From assembly GCA_946480475.1 (NCBI GenBank), contig CAMLJM010000003.1, forward strand, positions 73,450 through 137,449: 64,000 nucleotides of DNA. Direction: 5' to 3'. This document shows positions 45,306 through 54,526 of the stretch, piece after piece (the first letter of the stretch is position 1; each line of letters starts with the position of its first letter). A program made the translations under genes and the position numbers. Source of the DNA: an uncultured Alphaproteobacteria bacterium. Its GTDB lineage: Bacteria; Pseudomonadota; Alphaproteobacteria; Micavibrionales; Micavibrionaceae. The notes below the pieces were generated by a model, which worked only from the letters and a program-made list of their open reading frames with translations, was not told where the DNA came from and did no database searches.

Positions 45306-45623
45306 CTAGAATTCATCGTCGTCAGAATCTTCACCGTGATCGACGCCGCCATTAAGACGTTCGCGCAAGGCTTTACCGGTTTTGAAGAAGGGCAGACGTT
45401 TGCCATCAACCTGAACGCTTTCGCCTGTACGGGGGTTACGACCGACGCGTGGTTCACGCACTTTCACAGAGAAAGCACCAAAGCCGCGCAGCTCAACGCG
45501 GTCGCCCTTTGCGAGTGCGGCTGTAATTTCATCAAAGATGGTGTCGATAATTTTTTCGACATCACGCATGTACAGATGCGGATTTTTTTCAGCAAGACGC
45601 TGGATCAGTTCCGACTTTGTCAT
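45306..45623 (-). CDS. ihfB: Integration host factor β subunit
   Basis: DNA-bending HU/IHF-family protein. The start [15 protein letters not shown] is that of IHFβ, and the β-arm contains [18 protein letters not shown], with the Pro that intercalates DNA. The 105 residues include an acidic C-terminal extension ([11 protein letters not shown]). It follows rpsA in the conserved cmk–rpsA–ihfB order, but 300 bp and a terminator after rpsA suggest its own promoter. GGGGAAT lies upstream of ATG 45623. Confidence 0.97.
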   Translation of the reverse strand: MTKSELIQRLAEKNPHLYMRDVEKIIDTIFDEITAALAKGDRVELRGFGAFSVKVREPRVGRNPRTGESVQVDGKRLPFFKTGKALRERLNGGVDHGEDSDDDEF

Positions 45624-45870
45624 GCCACATTCCCCTTTATTAAGTGCTTTTACCGAAAGTAACGGGAAAAAGCGAATTGCTGAGTTATCTCATACACTTA
45701 AGGCTACACTTCCAGAATGCCTGAAATACAGGGTACTCGTCAAGGGAAGAATCAAGGTAAAAAAGGGGAAAGTCCTTGATAAAGAAAGGATTTTTTAGGA
45801 AATTGCTGACCAAAAAAGAGCGGAAAGCTGAGGAATCCCGGGCTTTTTGACAGTCTGAAGTCTAGCCAGC
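45624..45870. other. Intergenic region between rpsA and ihfB
   Basis: No credible gene. On the minus strand a TTGACG (plus coordinates 45738-45743) could be a -35 box for ihfB, but no good -10 follows at 16-18 bp. A small stem TCCTT/AAGGA followed by TTTTTT on the plus strand (about 45770-45797) has no gene before it. It probably holds the ihfB promoter and leader. Confidence 0.4.
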
Positions 45871-45908
45871 AAAAACCCCGCCGAAATCACTTTCAGGCGG
45901 GGTTTTCT
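45871..45908 (-). terminator. rpsA terminator
   Basis: AAAACCCCGCC (near 45872-45882) pairs with GGCGGGGTTTT (45896-45906) around a 13-nt loop, with T-runs on both sides. It lies 18 bp from the rpsA stop. Confidence 0.88.
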
Positions 45909-45925
45909 TAATTTATGCGAAACGC

Positions 45926-47695
45926 TTATTCAGCGTCGCCTTCTTTTTTCTTGCTGGTTTTCTTAGGAGCAGCGGCTTCTTCAGCAGGTGCTGATTTGCC
46001 AAGGGCTGCGCCCAGAATGTCGCCCAGAGAAGCGCCGGACTCGGTTGAGCCGAACTCTTCCATCGCTTGTTTGTCTTCATCGATCTCGCGCGCCTTGATC
46101 GACAGACCAAGCTTGCGGGATTTCTTGTCGATGGTGACAACTTTCGCGTCGACTTTTTCGCCCATGGCGAAACGGTCAGGACGTTGTTCGGAACGTTCGC
46201 GCGACAGGTCGGCTTTCTTGATGTAACCGGAAACTTTTTCGTTCACGGACACTTCAACGCCTTTGTCATCAACAGCGGTGATTGTACATGTCACAACCGC
46301 GCCCTTGCTGATGCCTTCCAGTGCGCCTACGTTCGGGTCTTCGCCGGAGAGTTGCTTGATGCCCAGAGCTACGCGCTCTTTCTCAGCGTCGATCTCAAGG
46401 ATTTTCACTTTTACAGTGTCACCTTTGTTATACGCTTTGAGGGCTTCTTCGCTCTCGTCATCCCAAGAAACATCGGACAGGTGAACCATACCGTCGATAT
46501 CGCCAGGCAGACCTACGAACAGGCCGAACTCGGTGATGTTACGGATTTCACCTTCGAGGACCTGGCCGTCTTTGTGATCAGCAGCAAACTTGATCCAGGG
46601 GTTATCCTGGGTTTGTTTGATGCCGAGGGAAATACGGCGTTTGTCTTCATCGACATCCAGAACCATGACTTCAACTTCTTGTGAAGTAGAAACGATTTTG
46701 CCTGGGTGTGCGTTTTTCTTGGTCCATGACATTTCGGAAACGTGCACGAGACCTTCGATACCGGCTTCGAGTTCAACGAACGCACCGTAATCGGTGATGT
46801 TGTTGACGCGGCCCGTGTATTTCTGGCCTGGAACATATTTCTGGGCGATGCCTTTCCAGGGATCGCTTTCGAGTTGTTTCATGCCCAGAGAAATACGCTG
46901 GTTTTCTTCGTTGTAACGGATGACCTGCACCTGAATGCTCTGGCCCACGTGCAGCATCTCAGACGGATGGCTGACGCGTTTCCACGAGATATCGGTAACG
47001 TGCAGAAGACCGTCAACACCGCCGAGATCAATGAACGCACCGTAATCGGTAATGTTCTTGACCACGCCCTGAAGGACCTGGCCTTCCTTGAGGGTACCCA
47101 GAATTTCGGAACGAACTTCCTGACGGCTTTCCTCGAGAACGGCGCGGCGTGAAACAACGATGTTGCCTCTGGAGCGGTCCATTTTCAGGATTTGGAACGG
47201 TTGTGGTGTGCCCATCAGCGGCGATACATCGCGCACAGGGCGAATGTCGACTTGGGAACCCGGCAGGAACGCAACAGCACCGCCGAGATCGACAGTGAAG
47301 CCGCCTTTAACGCGACCGAAGATGATACCTGTAACGCGTTCCTGTTTGGTCGAAGCTTTTTCAAGTTCAACCCAAACTTCTTCGCGGCGGGCTTTCTCAC
47401 GGCTGATAGCGGTTTCGCCATCACGGTTTTCCATGCGCTCAATGAATACCTCGACCTTGTCGCCGATTTTGATTTCAGGCGGTTGGCCAGGCATAGAGAA
47501 TTCACGTAAAGGTACACGACCTTCAGATTTCAGGCCGACATCGATAATCGCGAAGTCTTCAGTCATGTTGACGATGCGACCAACAACCACGTTGCCTTCA
47601 ACGCGTTTGCCTTTACCCATCGTCTCGTTCAGTAGTTTGGCGAAGTCAGATGCTTCGTCACGGTCTTTCAGATTTTTGGCTACATTTGCTGCCAT
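45926..47695 (-). CDS. rpsA: 30S ribosomal protein S1
   Basis: mRNA-binding ribosomal protein with six S1 repeats, visible as recurrent EGxVxNITDYGAFVxL-type segments (e.g. GVVKNITDYGAFIDLGGVDGLLHVTDISW and GRVNNITDYGAFVELEAGIEGLVHVSEMSW). The C-terminus is an Ala/Lys-rich tail. The frame extends to 47809, but ATG 47695 is preferred: AAGGA lies ~10 nt upstream and MAANVAKNLKDRDE is a plausible alphaproteobacterial start, giving 589 residues. It is located after cmk, as usual, with an orphan gene inserted between. Confidence 0.96.
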   Translation of the reverse strand: MAANVAKNLKDRDEASDFAKLLNETMGKGKRVEGNVVVGRIVNMTEDFAIIDVGLKSEGRVPLREFSMPGQPPEIKIGDKVEVFIERMENRDGETAISREKARREEVWVELEKASTKQERVTGIIFGRVKGGFTVDLGGAVAFLPGSQVDIRPVRDVSPLMGTPQPFQILKMDRSRGNIVVSRRAVLEESRQEVRSEILGTLKEGQVLQGVVKNITDYGAFIDLGGVDGLLHVTDISWKRVSHPSEMLHVGQSIQVQVIRYNEENQRISLGMKQLESDPWKGIAQKYVPGQKYTGRVNNITDYGAFVELEAGIEGLVHVSEMSWTKKNAHPGKIVSTSQEVEVMVLDVDEDKRRISLGIKQTQDNPWIKFAADHKDGQVLEGEIRNITEFGLFVGLPGDIDGMVHLSDVSWDDESEEALKAYNKGDTVKVKILEIDAEKERVALGIKQLSGEDPNVGALEGISKGAVVTCTITAVDDKGVEVSVNEKVSGYIKKADLSRERSEQRPDRFAMGEKVDAKVVTIDKKSRKLGLSIKAREIDEDKQAMEEFGSTESGASLGDILGAALGKSAPAEEAAAPKKTSKKKEGDAE

Positions 47696-47877
47696 AGTTT
47701 TAATTTCCTTTTTCGGAAGATATGCCCGCATGGACAGAGGATAAGGTCGGGGTGGTTTCCCAAAAGAAACGGCCCAAGCTTTCGTACCCGTGAGGACGGA
47801 GTGACTCATAAGGGAAAATATGAATCAAATCAATGAAATAAGGCGGTTCTGGTGATCAGAAGCTTAAAAAAAGCGCT

Positions 47878-48552
47878 TTAAGGTGTCAGATAACGTGCTT
47901 TTAACGTCCGGCGCAGGGGGTCTGTGGCAATAAACTGGCGATTCAGAAAGTCGGGCAGGTCACTTTGTGGTGTGTCCATGCAAAAGCCCAAGCCTAGAAG
48001 CTTTGGTGTAAGATCATCAAGAATTGCCTCTGCCGCTTCCTGAACGCGCCGGGGTTCGTCTTCCACAATCAGGTCAAGCAGGGTTTTGATTATAGGGACC
48101 ATTTGCGGTTCCTCGCGGTGCGTCTTAACAGATTCTTGGAGACCATCCAGAACGGCTTGTTGGGCATGCTGTAAAGGGGTAGCGGGGGACGGTGCAAAAT
48201 AACCTGACATCGCCAGAGAAAATAGCGTGTCTATGGAACTGGGAGGGTTTCTTTTTGCTTTTCTTGCAAGGCGGCATTGCTCCTTGTTCCAGCTTCGTTC
48301 CAGCAGATTGCAATCGTTGTTTTGGGGTTGCACGAAGACAGGGCCTTGCTTAAGGCGGTTTAGAATTCCCGTTATAACAGAAAGGGTATCGTTTTTATGT
48401 CCGTGCGCGATAATGAGTCTCCTGAGACCATATGCTGCAATCCACGGGGCATTTTTGCTGAAGGCCGCTTCTATGTCTGCTATTTGTTCTGGTATAGGCC
48501 TTTGCGTCAAAGCATCGCCTTTTACAGCATTATATATTGCTAACAACAGCAC
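47878..48552 (-). CDS. Unrecognised 224-residue protein between cmk and rpsA
   Basis: Starts at GTG 48552 with AAGGG ~9 nt upstream. A soluble, mostly helical protein; internal segments ERSWNKEQCRLARKAKRNPPS (near 85-105) and EEPQMVPIIKTLLDLIVEDEPRRVQEAAEAI (near 148-178) look like helical-repeat or HEAT-like units, but I cannot assign a family. No signal peptide. It sits on the same strand between cmk (63 bp upstream) and rpsA (182 bp downstream), which are normally adjacent, so it is probably co-transcribed with cmk. Confidence 0.68.
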   Translation of the reverse strand: MLLLAIYNAVKGDALTQRPIPEQIADIEAAFSKNAPWIAAYGLRRLIIAHGHKNDTLSVITGILNRLKQGPVFVQPQNNDCNLLERSWNKEQCRLARKAKRNPPSSIDTLFSLAMSGYFAPSPATPLQHAQQAVLDGLQESVKTHREEPQMVPIIKTLLDLIVEDEPRRVQEAAEAILDDLTPKLLGLGFCMDTPQSDLPDFLNRQFIATDPLRRTLKARYLTP

Positions 48553-48615
48553 GGTCCAATGCCCTTTCTTATGGATAATAACGCTTTTTAGCAGGCAAGG
48601 TCATTCATTGCAAAT

Positions 48616-49263
48616 TTATAAAGCCAACTGAAGGGAGGCATGTTGCAAGGCCAACCTAAAAACGTCATCTGGACCTAAGTGCGTGGTATCGATATGAACG
48701 GCATCGGGGGCAGCCTTCATGGGACGAAAATCACGACCGCCATCACGGGCATCACGAATCTTCATATCCTCTAATACTTTTTCGTAAGTAATATCAAGGC
48801 CTTGTCCAGTTAACTCTTTAAAGCGGCGCTGGGCGCGGACTTCGATATCGGCATCTACATAGAATTTTAAGATCGCTTCCGGGAAGATGACGGTGCCGAT
48901 ATCGCGGCCATCGAGAATGGCGCCAGCTTTGCCGCTTCGGGCGGGAAATTCACGCTGGAAATCGTGCAGGGCCATGCGTACTTCGGGGATGGCCGCTACG
49001 ACAGAGGCATCGCGTCCGGCGGCGGCACCGCGCAGGGCAGGGTCATCCAGCTTATTGGCATCCAGTGTGCGGGCGGCATGCACGGCGGCTTCGATATTGG
49101 TGGCCGGAATATTCTGCGCCAGCAATGTCAGCGCTACACGACGATAAAGCAATCCGGTATCGAGATAGGCATAGTCCAGATAGGCCGCCAGGCGTTTGGC
49201 CATCGTGCCTTTGCCGCTCGCAGCCGTACCATCAATCGCTATAACGGGAACAGATTTCTCCAT
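48616..49263 (-). CDS. cmk: Cytidylate kinase
   Basis: Phosphorylates CMP and dCMP. The P-loop IDGTAASGKGTMAKRLA (about residues 10-26) is followed by YLDTGLLYR, GRDIGTVIFPEA and the LID region RAQRRFKELTGQG; it ends in the usual IDTTHLGPDDV. The 215 residues are typical. It is downstream of an orphan gene and aroA on the same strand, preserving the aroA–cmk–rpsA order with insertions. Confidence 0.96.
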   Translation of the reverse strand: MEKSVPVIAIDGTAASGKGTMAKRLAAYLDYAYLDTGLLYRRVALTLLAQNIPATNIEAAVHAARTLDANKLDDPALRGAAAGRDASVVAAIPEVRMALHDFQREFPARSGKAGAILDGRDIGTVIFPEAILKFYVDADIEVRAQRRFKELTGQGLDITYEKVLEDMKIRDARDGGRDFRPMKAAPDAVHIDTTHLGPDDVFRLALQHASLQLAL

Positions 49264-49301
49264 GCTTTTAGTTAGGCGAAATCTGCCAGTTTGTAAATTG
49301 C

Positions 49302-49862
49302 TTAGCCGATGTAATCCAGATTAGCTCTACGACTGGGCTGGATACTGGCGCGCAGATGTTGCGCGCAGTATGGTTGGGTTTTCGTCAGCGCGGGTCTGTC
49401 TTTCGGCATAGAGCCATAACCCAGCTCACGGCGCACCTGTATGCGTTCGTCCATGGTTGCCTGCGGTGCCCCACATTGTGCAAATTGACCTGAAAGTTTA
49501 CCGCCGGTCCAAACGCATGTGCTTACTGTTAAGGGGCCTTGCTGCAGGGCGGCTTGAAAAGGGCGGCCTTCTTCGGTTTCGTCGCCTGTTGTCTCAGGTG
49601 CTTTCCAATCCAGTTGCGGCGCCATCGCTTGCGCCGGTGTCTCTATATCCGGGGCCATGGCTTTGATGGTATCCATATGTTGTGGATAGCGGGTCGCAAT
49701 TTTCTTCAGCGCCTGTTTGCCGTCATCGTTCAAAGGTGTCTTGAGATATTTGATACCGCGGGCCGCAAGGTCCAGGCATTCACGGATGAGCTGTTGATGC
49801 TGGGAATCATCAGACTCCATGTTGCTTAAGGTCACCAAAAATCCATTCAGATCTGCCGACAT
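49302..49862 (-). CDS. Unrecognised 186-residue protein between aroA and cmk
   Basis: The start at ATG 49862 is supported by AGGAG 7-8 nt upstream; the longer frame to 49988 would run into aroA. The N-terminal ~70 residues are helical (LNGFLVTLSNMESDDSQHQQLIRECLDLAARG). A C-terminal part has two cysteines and a tryptophan in STCVWTGGKLSGQFAQCGAP, then a basic end. No family recognised, no signal peptide. It lies 79 bp after the aroA stop and 38 bp before cmk, and is probably in that operon. Confidence 0.66.
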   Translation of the reverse strand: MSADLNGFLVTLSNMESDDSQHQQLIRECLDLAARGIKYLKTPLNDDGKQALKKIATRYPQHMDTIKAMAPDIETPAQAMAPQLDWKAPETTGDETEEGRPFQAALQQGPLTVSTCVWTGGKLSGQFAQCGAPQATMDERIQVRRELGYGSMPKDRPALTKTQPYCAQHLRASIQPSRRANLDYIG

Positions 49863-49941
49863 GATACTGCTCCTGTTACATGACTTTATTATGTCACGCA
49901 CGTTAGAATGCCTAAGAAGTTCTGTAAAGCCGGATTTCTGT

Positions 49942-51291
49942 TCAGGCGGCTTTCGGTACAGCCGTTTCGATATGGGCACCGCAATCATTCATCAAATCGA
50001 TGAAATTCGGGAAGCTGGTGCGGATCGGGGCGCCATCATCCACCTGGATCGGTTCGTCACTGACAAGGCCCAGCACAAGGAAACTCATGGCGATGCGGTG
50101 ATCGAGCGCTGTTTCAATTAACGCGCCGCCGCGTGGCGGCTTGCCGTTGCCGTAAATGGTCAAGGAATCTTCGCCCATTTCCAGTTTGACGCCACAAGCG
50201 ACAAGGCCATCGGCAATCATCTTCAGGCGGTCGCTTTCTTTTACGCGCAGTTCAGACAGGTTGACCATGCGTGTAATACCATCGGCGCAGGCAGCCGCCA
50301 TAGCCAGTACCGGAAATTCATCAATCATGCTGGGTACGCGATCTGCAGGCACATCAACACCTTTGAGTGTGCCTGTGCCGCGCACGATGATATCGGTCAC
50401 AGGTTCGCCGGCATCGGTTTCCACTTTCACATACTGAATATCAGCGCCCATTTCCTTGAGCGTTGTATAGATGCCGTCACGGCGCGGGTTCACGCACACG
50501 CGGCGCATCTTGATTTCAGAGCCAGGCACGATACAGGCGGCGACAGCAGGGAATGCACCCGATGAAGGATCACCCGGCACATCAACAGCACACCCTAACA
50601 GCCTGGAGCCGCCCTTCACGCTGATGGCCTCACCATCACTCAGCTTGTTGATCTCTACCTCGACACCAAAGTGACGTAGCATATTTTCACTATGGTCGCG
50701 CGTGGCGTGGCCTTCGATCACTGTTGTTGTGCCTTGTGCATTCAGGCCCGCGAGCAGGATTGCCGATTTCACTTGAGCGGATGCCACAGGCAGTCTGTAT
50801 TCAATGGCTTTTGCGGCTCTGGTTCCCCTGATCGCCAATGGCAGGCGGCCACCATCACGGCCTAGGAATTGTGCGCCCATCTGGCTCAGCGGTTCCATCA
50901 CGCGTTTCATCGGGCGTTTAATCAGGGAATTGTCGCCGGTAAAAATGGCATTCAGTTCGTGGGATGCACAGATACCGAGCAGCAGCCGTGTCGATGTGCC
51001 GCTGTTACCCATATCGAGAATTTCAGAAGGCTCTTTCAAATTGCCGACACCGATACCCTGCACGCGCCACAGGCCGTCGCTGTCGTCGACAATATGGGCA
51101 CCCAACGCACGCATGGCGCTGGCGGTGTTCATCACGTCTTCGCCCTCGAGCAAACCCGAAATCATGGTTTCGCCTTCAGCCAGTGCCCCGAACATCAGGG
51201 AGCGGTGCGAAATGGATTTGTCGCCCGGAATCCTGATATTGCCGGTTAAAGGTCCGGATTTCCGGGAAGTAAGAGGGGTCGCTAATGTCAT
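49942..51291 (-). CDS. aroA: 3-phosphoshikimate 1-carboxyvinyltransferase (EPSP synthase)
   Basis: Shikimate-pathway enzyme. Visible: PGDKSISHRSLMFGALAEG near the N-terminus, MGNSGTSTRLLLGICA, RMVNLSELRVKESDRLKMIADGL, and the late DHRIAMSFLVLGL. At 449 residues from ATG 51291 it is normal; the frame reaches a TTG at 51327 but that adds an unrelated 12 residues and lacks a ribosome-binding site. The SISHRSLM and GNSGTST forms resemble the bacterial class II type, but I do not rest on that. First gene of the aroA–orphan–cmk–orphan–rpsA group. Confidence 0.96.
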   Translation of the reverse strand: MTLATPLTSRKSGPLTGNIRIPGDKSISHRSLMFGALAEGETMISGLLEGEDVMNTASAMRALGAHIVDDSDGLWRVQGIGVGNLKEPSEILDMGNSGTSTRLLLGICASHELNAIFTGDNSLIKRPMKRVMEPLSQMGAQFLGRDGGRLPLAIRGTRAAKAIEYRLPVASAQVKSAILLAGLNAQGTTTVIEGHATRDHSENMLRHFGVEVEINKLSDGEAISVKGGSRLLGCAVDVPGDPSSGAFPAVAACIVPGSEIKMRRVCVNPRRDGIYTTLKEMGADIQYVKVETDAGEPVTDIIVRGTGTLKGVDVPADRVPSMIDEFPVLAMAAACADGITRMVNLSELRVKESDRLKMIADGLVACGVKLEMGEDSLTIYGNGKPPRGGALIETALDHRIAMSFLVLGLVSDEPIQVDDGAPIRTSFPNFIDLMNDCGAHIETAVPKAA

Positions 51292-51411
51292 GTCACTCTC
51301 TATAAACGATTGATTTTTATAAGGCAAAGCCCACGATTACGTATGTGATAGGAGTTTTTGACATAACTTTCAAGAGGGTGCTATGAGTCGGGCAGAAAAA
51401 AGCAATCTCTA

Positions 51412-51446
51412 GGTAATGATAAGAGTCTGCGCTCGTTTATCATACC
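51412..51446. promoter_or_regulatory. Inverted repeat upstream of the 51466 gene
   Basis: GGTA-A-TGATAA (51412-51422) and TTATCA-TACC (51437-51446) are complementary apart from one bulged A, separated by 14 bp. The downstream arm ends 20 bp before ATG 51466. It could be an operator or a leader hairpin; no regulator can be named. Confidence 0.4.
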
Positions 51447-51465
51447 TCAGTTACAGGAGAAGGAA

Positions 51466-51954
51466 ATGCAGGAAGAAATGGCGCAAAAATTGAGCAGCAG
51501 GATCGACGCATTTAGGGCGGCAGCCTCACAGCCCTTTTCTTTGATTGCTCAGAAGACCCAAGAAAGTGAAATGCATATAACCCTCCATCAATTAGTCCAT
51601 GACCATGGTCACGATGTTGAAGCTCATGATGCGATTGTTCAACAACTGGATTCTCTTTTTGATACACGTCCTGCTCTGGCACGGTCTTTGGCGTACAAAG
51701 GTGTGACAGATGCGAATGTACGTCATGGCTGGAACGATAATCCGAAAGATCGTGAAAAGAATGAAATACGTACTGTGCTGGAAGGTAAGCTTGCCTTGCA
51801 ATGGCGTTTCATGCTGATGAACGATGATAATCTGACTGTTCGGCAGAAATTGGCAGAAGCTCGCGATACACAGTCAACAGCGCGTATGTCCTCTGCCCTT
51901 TTAGTGCAAGAGGCTGCTTATGCTGTCAAGCTTCTTACCTCTGGCCCACAGTAA
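51466..51954 (+). CDS. Unrecognised 162-residue protein
   Basis: ATG 51466 has a strong Shine-Dalgarno (AGGAGAAGG). The protein is soluble and helical with a His-rich stretch HQLVHDHGHDVEAHDA (about residues 42-57), which could bind metal, followed by VQQLDSLFDTRPALARSL and a positively charged centre. No signal peptide or membrane segment. No family recognised. It stands alone between divergent aroA and a shared terminator with the GGDEF–EAL gene, and is preceded by an inverted repeat. Confidence 0.7.
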   Translation: MQEEMAQKLSSRIDAFRAAASQPFSLIAQKTQESEMHITLHQLVHDHGHDVEAHDAIVQQLDSLFDTRPALARSLAYKGVTDANVRHGWNDNPKDREKNEIRTVLEGKLALQWRFMLMNDDNLTVRQKLAEARDTQSTARMSSALLVQEAAYAVKLLTSGPQ

Positions 51955-51980
51955 ATGCTGCGTATTGAATTTTAGACGTA

Positions 51981-52005
51981 AAAGGCGGGATTATATCCCG
52001 CCTTT
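51981..52005. terminator. Bidirectional terminator
   Basis: AAAGGCGGGA (51981-51990), loop TTATA, TCCCGCCTTT (51996-52005): a perfect 10-bp stem. It lies between the convergent 51466 gene and the GGDEF–EAL gene. Confidence 0.9.
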
Positions 52006-52037
52006 ATCTTTGATGTTTCCCTTGGTCAACTCGCGAT

Positions 52038-54308
52038 TTAATTTGCTGCGAAGCTTGTGATATCACCGCTGTAGTTCTTTACGAACTCAGCGAATTTGTC
52101 TTTGGGCACGGGGCGTGAGTAACGGAAACCTTGCACCTCGTCGCAGCTCTGGGCGATCAGGAATTGTTCGTGATCCTTTGTTTCCACGCCTTCAGCGATG
52201 ACTTTCAAATTCAATGAGTGGCCCAGTGCAACGATCGTACGGGCAATGGCGGCATCATCAGGGTTCTGCAGCGCGTTACGAATGAACGACTGGTCAATCT
52301 TCAGGCGATCAATCGGGAATTGGCGCAGGTATGAAAGTGACGAGTAACCTGTACCAAAGTCATCAATTGCCAGTTCAACACCCAGGCTATGCAGGTTCTG
52401 CAGGATGGCGATGGTGTGCTGGATATCCTCCATGAATACGGATTCAGTGACTTCCAGTTCCAGTTGATGTGGCGGCAGGCCGCTTTCACGCAGGATCTTG
52501 GAGGTGTAGGCGACGATGTCACTTTGATAGAATTGTGCGCCGGACACATTGACGGCAATGCGAATCTCGTGACCGGCCTTCTTCCAGCTCATTGCTGTTT
52601 CAACAGCTGTCTTCATCACCCATTCACCAATCGGCACGATCAGGCCTGATTGCTCAGCAATCGGAATGAATTCGGCAGGCGATATGAAATGGCCGCCTTC
52701 TTTGCTCTGGTCTGGCTTCCACCAGCGGATCAGGGCCTCGGCGCCAATAACCTTGCCGGATTTCAGATCAAGCTGCGGCTGGTAGTAAAGCAGCAATTGT
52801 TCTTTTTCCATGGCGTCACGGAGATCGCGCAGCATTTGGAATCGCAGCTGGACAGCGCGGTCGTAATCTTCGGAATATTCCTTGATGGTGTCGCGACCAT
52901 CTTCCTTGGCGCGATTCAACGCAATATCAGCGTGTTTCAACACCTGATCCGGATCAATGCCATCATCGGGGAATGTCGCCACGCCGATGGAGGAGCGTAT
53001 CTGGAAGTTTTCATTGAACACTTTGAAAGGTTCGGAACGTATAACACCGATAACACGGTCCGCGACATCGCGTGATGTGATGGTGTTGCCGGTCAATGGC
53101 ATAGTGATGGCAAATTCATCTTCGCCTGAGCGTGCAACGATGGCCTGTTCCGGCAATGAAGCGCGCAGGCGTTTGGCAACACCACGCAGGATGGCGTCAC
53201 CCACATTATGACCCATGGAGTCGTTGATATCCTTGAAATGATCGAGGTCCATGGCGATCACAGCATAACGGCCCGGGTTATCCGAGCCTTGGGCACGCGC
53301 CATCTCGTTCAGTTTCTGCAAGAACAGTGTACGGTTCGGCAGGCTGGTAAGCGTGTCGAAGTAAGCTAGTTTGTGAATCTGGTCCTGGGCAGCGCTTTTG
53401 ATGCGCTTGATGTTGTCAGCATTCTGCTTGATCAGTGATAAGGCGATTTCGATAGCACTGCCGATTTCATCAGCCGGATCGAAGGGTGACTTTTCTACGC
53501 GGGGATTCTCAGGATTTTCCGAAGCACGCATCAGGTTGGAGCGCAGGAACAGGATAGGTTCCAGCAGCCAATGTCCCAAGGCCATCATCAAAACGGTTGT
53601 GACGAAGGCAGACATCAGCAGCATAATCAGGATGGTTTGTTCCACGTAGTTGAATACGCGCTCCTGAACAAATTCGGATTCTACTTTTGCTACTACGACG
53701 AAGGGGCGGCTCAGCGTTTTAGGACGGAAGATTACTTCGTAAGCGGAACCATCGGCATTCAGGTAGGGTTGGGCCTTATAACCATTCTGGATATTCAATG
53801 TTGTGATGAGTGGCTCGCCATAGGATTTCAGCAGATTATAATCAACGGAATAAACAGCAATACCTTGAACGCGTGTGGCGTCTAATAAACGGGCGGCTTC
53901 TTCGGGATCAATGGGGGACGCCAGCAAGTCGGTGATGCGTTCTTCAATCAGCGGGGCGATAGCAGAACGCGCCGATTCGGCAACCTCGCCCAGAAGCTCC
54001 TGACGGTAATTCGAGATGTTCATGCTCAGAATTCCGACCTGCACTGTCAGAATGGTCAAGAAGACCACCATAGTGATGCGCCAGCTTAAGCGGCTTTTCC
54101 AAATATCACCGGGTGAACTTACGAAGCGGCTACCGAATTTTGATTTGGTGCGCACGGGTTCCGCGCGTGAGGCGCGGCGTGAGGCTGTTCTTGATCCGGC
54201 TGTTTTGGCGGCGCTTGAGGGAGCGACGACCGGAGAGGTTGCCGCTGTTCGTGCAGATGTCTGCGGGCGTACGGTAGGTTTACCCGGTTGTCTGGTCGGC
54301 GTTGTCAT
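52038..54308 (-). CDS. Membrane GGDEF–EAL protein with altered GGDEF motif
   Basis: A 756-residue cyclic-di-GMP protein. A basic Ala/Thr/Ser-rich cytoplasmic N-terminus (~75 residues) precedes a membrane helix (ITMVVFLTILTVQVGILSM), a ~130-residue periplasmic domain, a second helix (LIMLLMSAFVTTVLMMALG), a linker, then GGDEF and EAL domains. The GGDEF signature is GEDEF (residues 395-399): the second Gly is Glu, so cyclase activity is doubtful. The EAL domain looks active: EAL 524-526, LEVTESVF, DDFGTGYSSLSYL and VIAEGVETK are present. The likely role is a membrane phosphodiesterase, perhaps modulated by GTP on the degenerate domain. It could affect adhesin-mediated attachment, but there is no sequence-level link to that locus. 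Confidence 0.92.
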   Translation of the reverse strand: MTTPTRQPGKPTVRPQTSARTAATSPVVAPSSAAKTAGSRTASRRASRAEPVRTKSKFGSRFVSSPGDIWKSRLSWRITMVVFLTILTVQVGILSMNISNYRQELLGEVAESARSAIAPLIEERITDLLASPIDPEEAARLLDATRVQGIAVYSVDYNLLKSYGEPLITTLNIQNGYKAQPYLNADGSAYEVIFRPKTLSRPFVVVAKVESEFVQERVFNYVEQTILIMLLMSAFVTTVLMMALGHWLLEPILFLRSNLMRASENPENPRVEKSPFDPADEIGSAIEIALSLIKQNADNIKRIKSAAQDQIHKLAYFDTLTSLPNRTLFLQKLNEMARAQGSDNPGRYAVIAMDLDHFKDINDSMGHNVGDAILRGVAKRLRASLPEQAIVARSGEDEFAITMPLTGNTITSRDVADRVIGVIRSEPFKVFNENFQIRSSIGVATFPDDGIDPDQVLKHADIALNRAKEDGRDTIKEYSEDYDRAVQLRFQMLRDLRDAMEKEQLLLYYQPQLDLKSGKVIGAEALIRWWKPDQSKEGGHFISPAEFIPIAEQSGLIVPIGEWVMKTAVETAMSWKKAGHEIRIAVNVSGAQFYQSDIVAYTSKILRESGLPPHQLELEVTESVFMEDIQHTIAILQNLHSLGVELAIDDFGTGYSSLSYLRQFPIDRLKIDQSFIRNALQNPDDAAIARTIVALGHSLNLKVIAEGVETKDHEQFLIAQSCDEVQGFRYSRPVPKDKFAEFVKNYSGDITSFAAN

Positions 54309-54526
54309 GTTTTACGCTTTAGTGCCTTGATCCAAAAATTTCGCTAGACCCGAACGCGATAGAAACCCCGTTTCCCCACCACAAGTCCCCACTATTCCAT
54401 TTTAGTGGCAGAGTCATTAACAAGGGCTTTAAAAAGTGGTCGGAACTGACCAAAAGGATATTTCTAACGTGTTGGAATCAAACACATTTTCAGCGTATAT
54501 CAAAAAAAGCTAAAATAAAAGCCAAA

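Noticed and set aside
45770..45797. Terminator-like stem followed by TTTTTT between rpsA and ihfB on the plus strand
   Set aside because: The stem is only 5 bp and no plus-strand gene precedes it.
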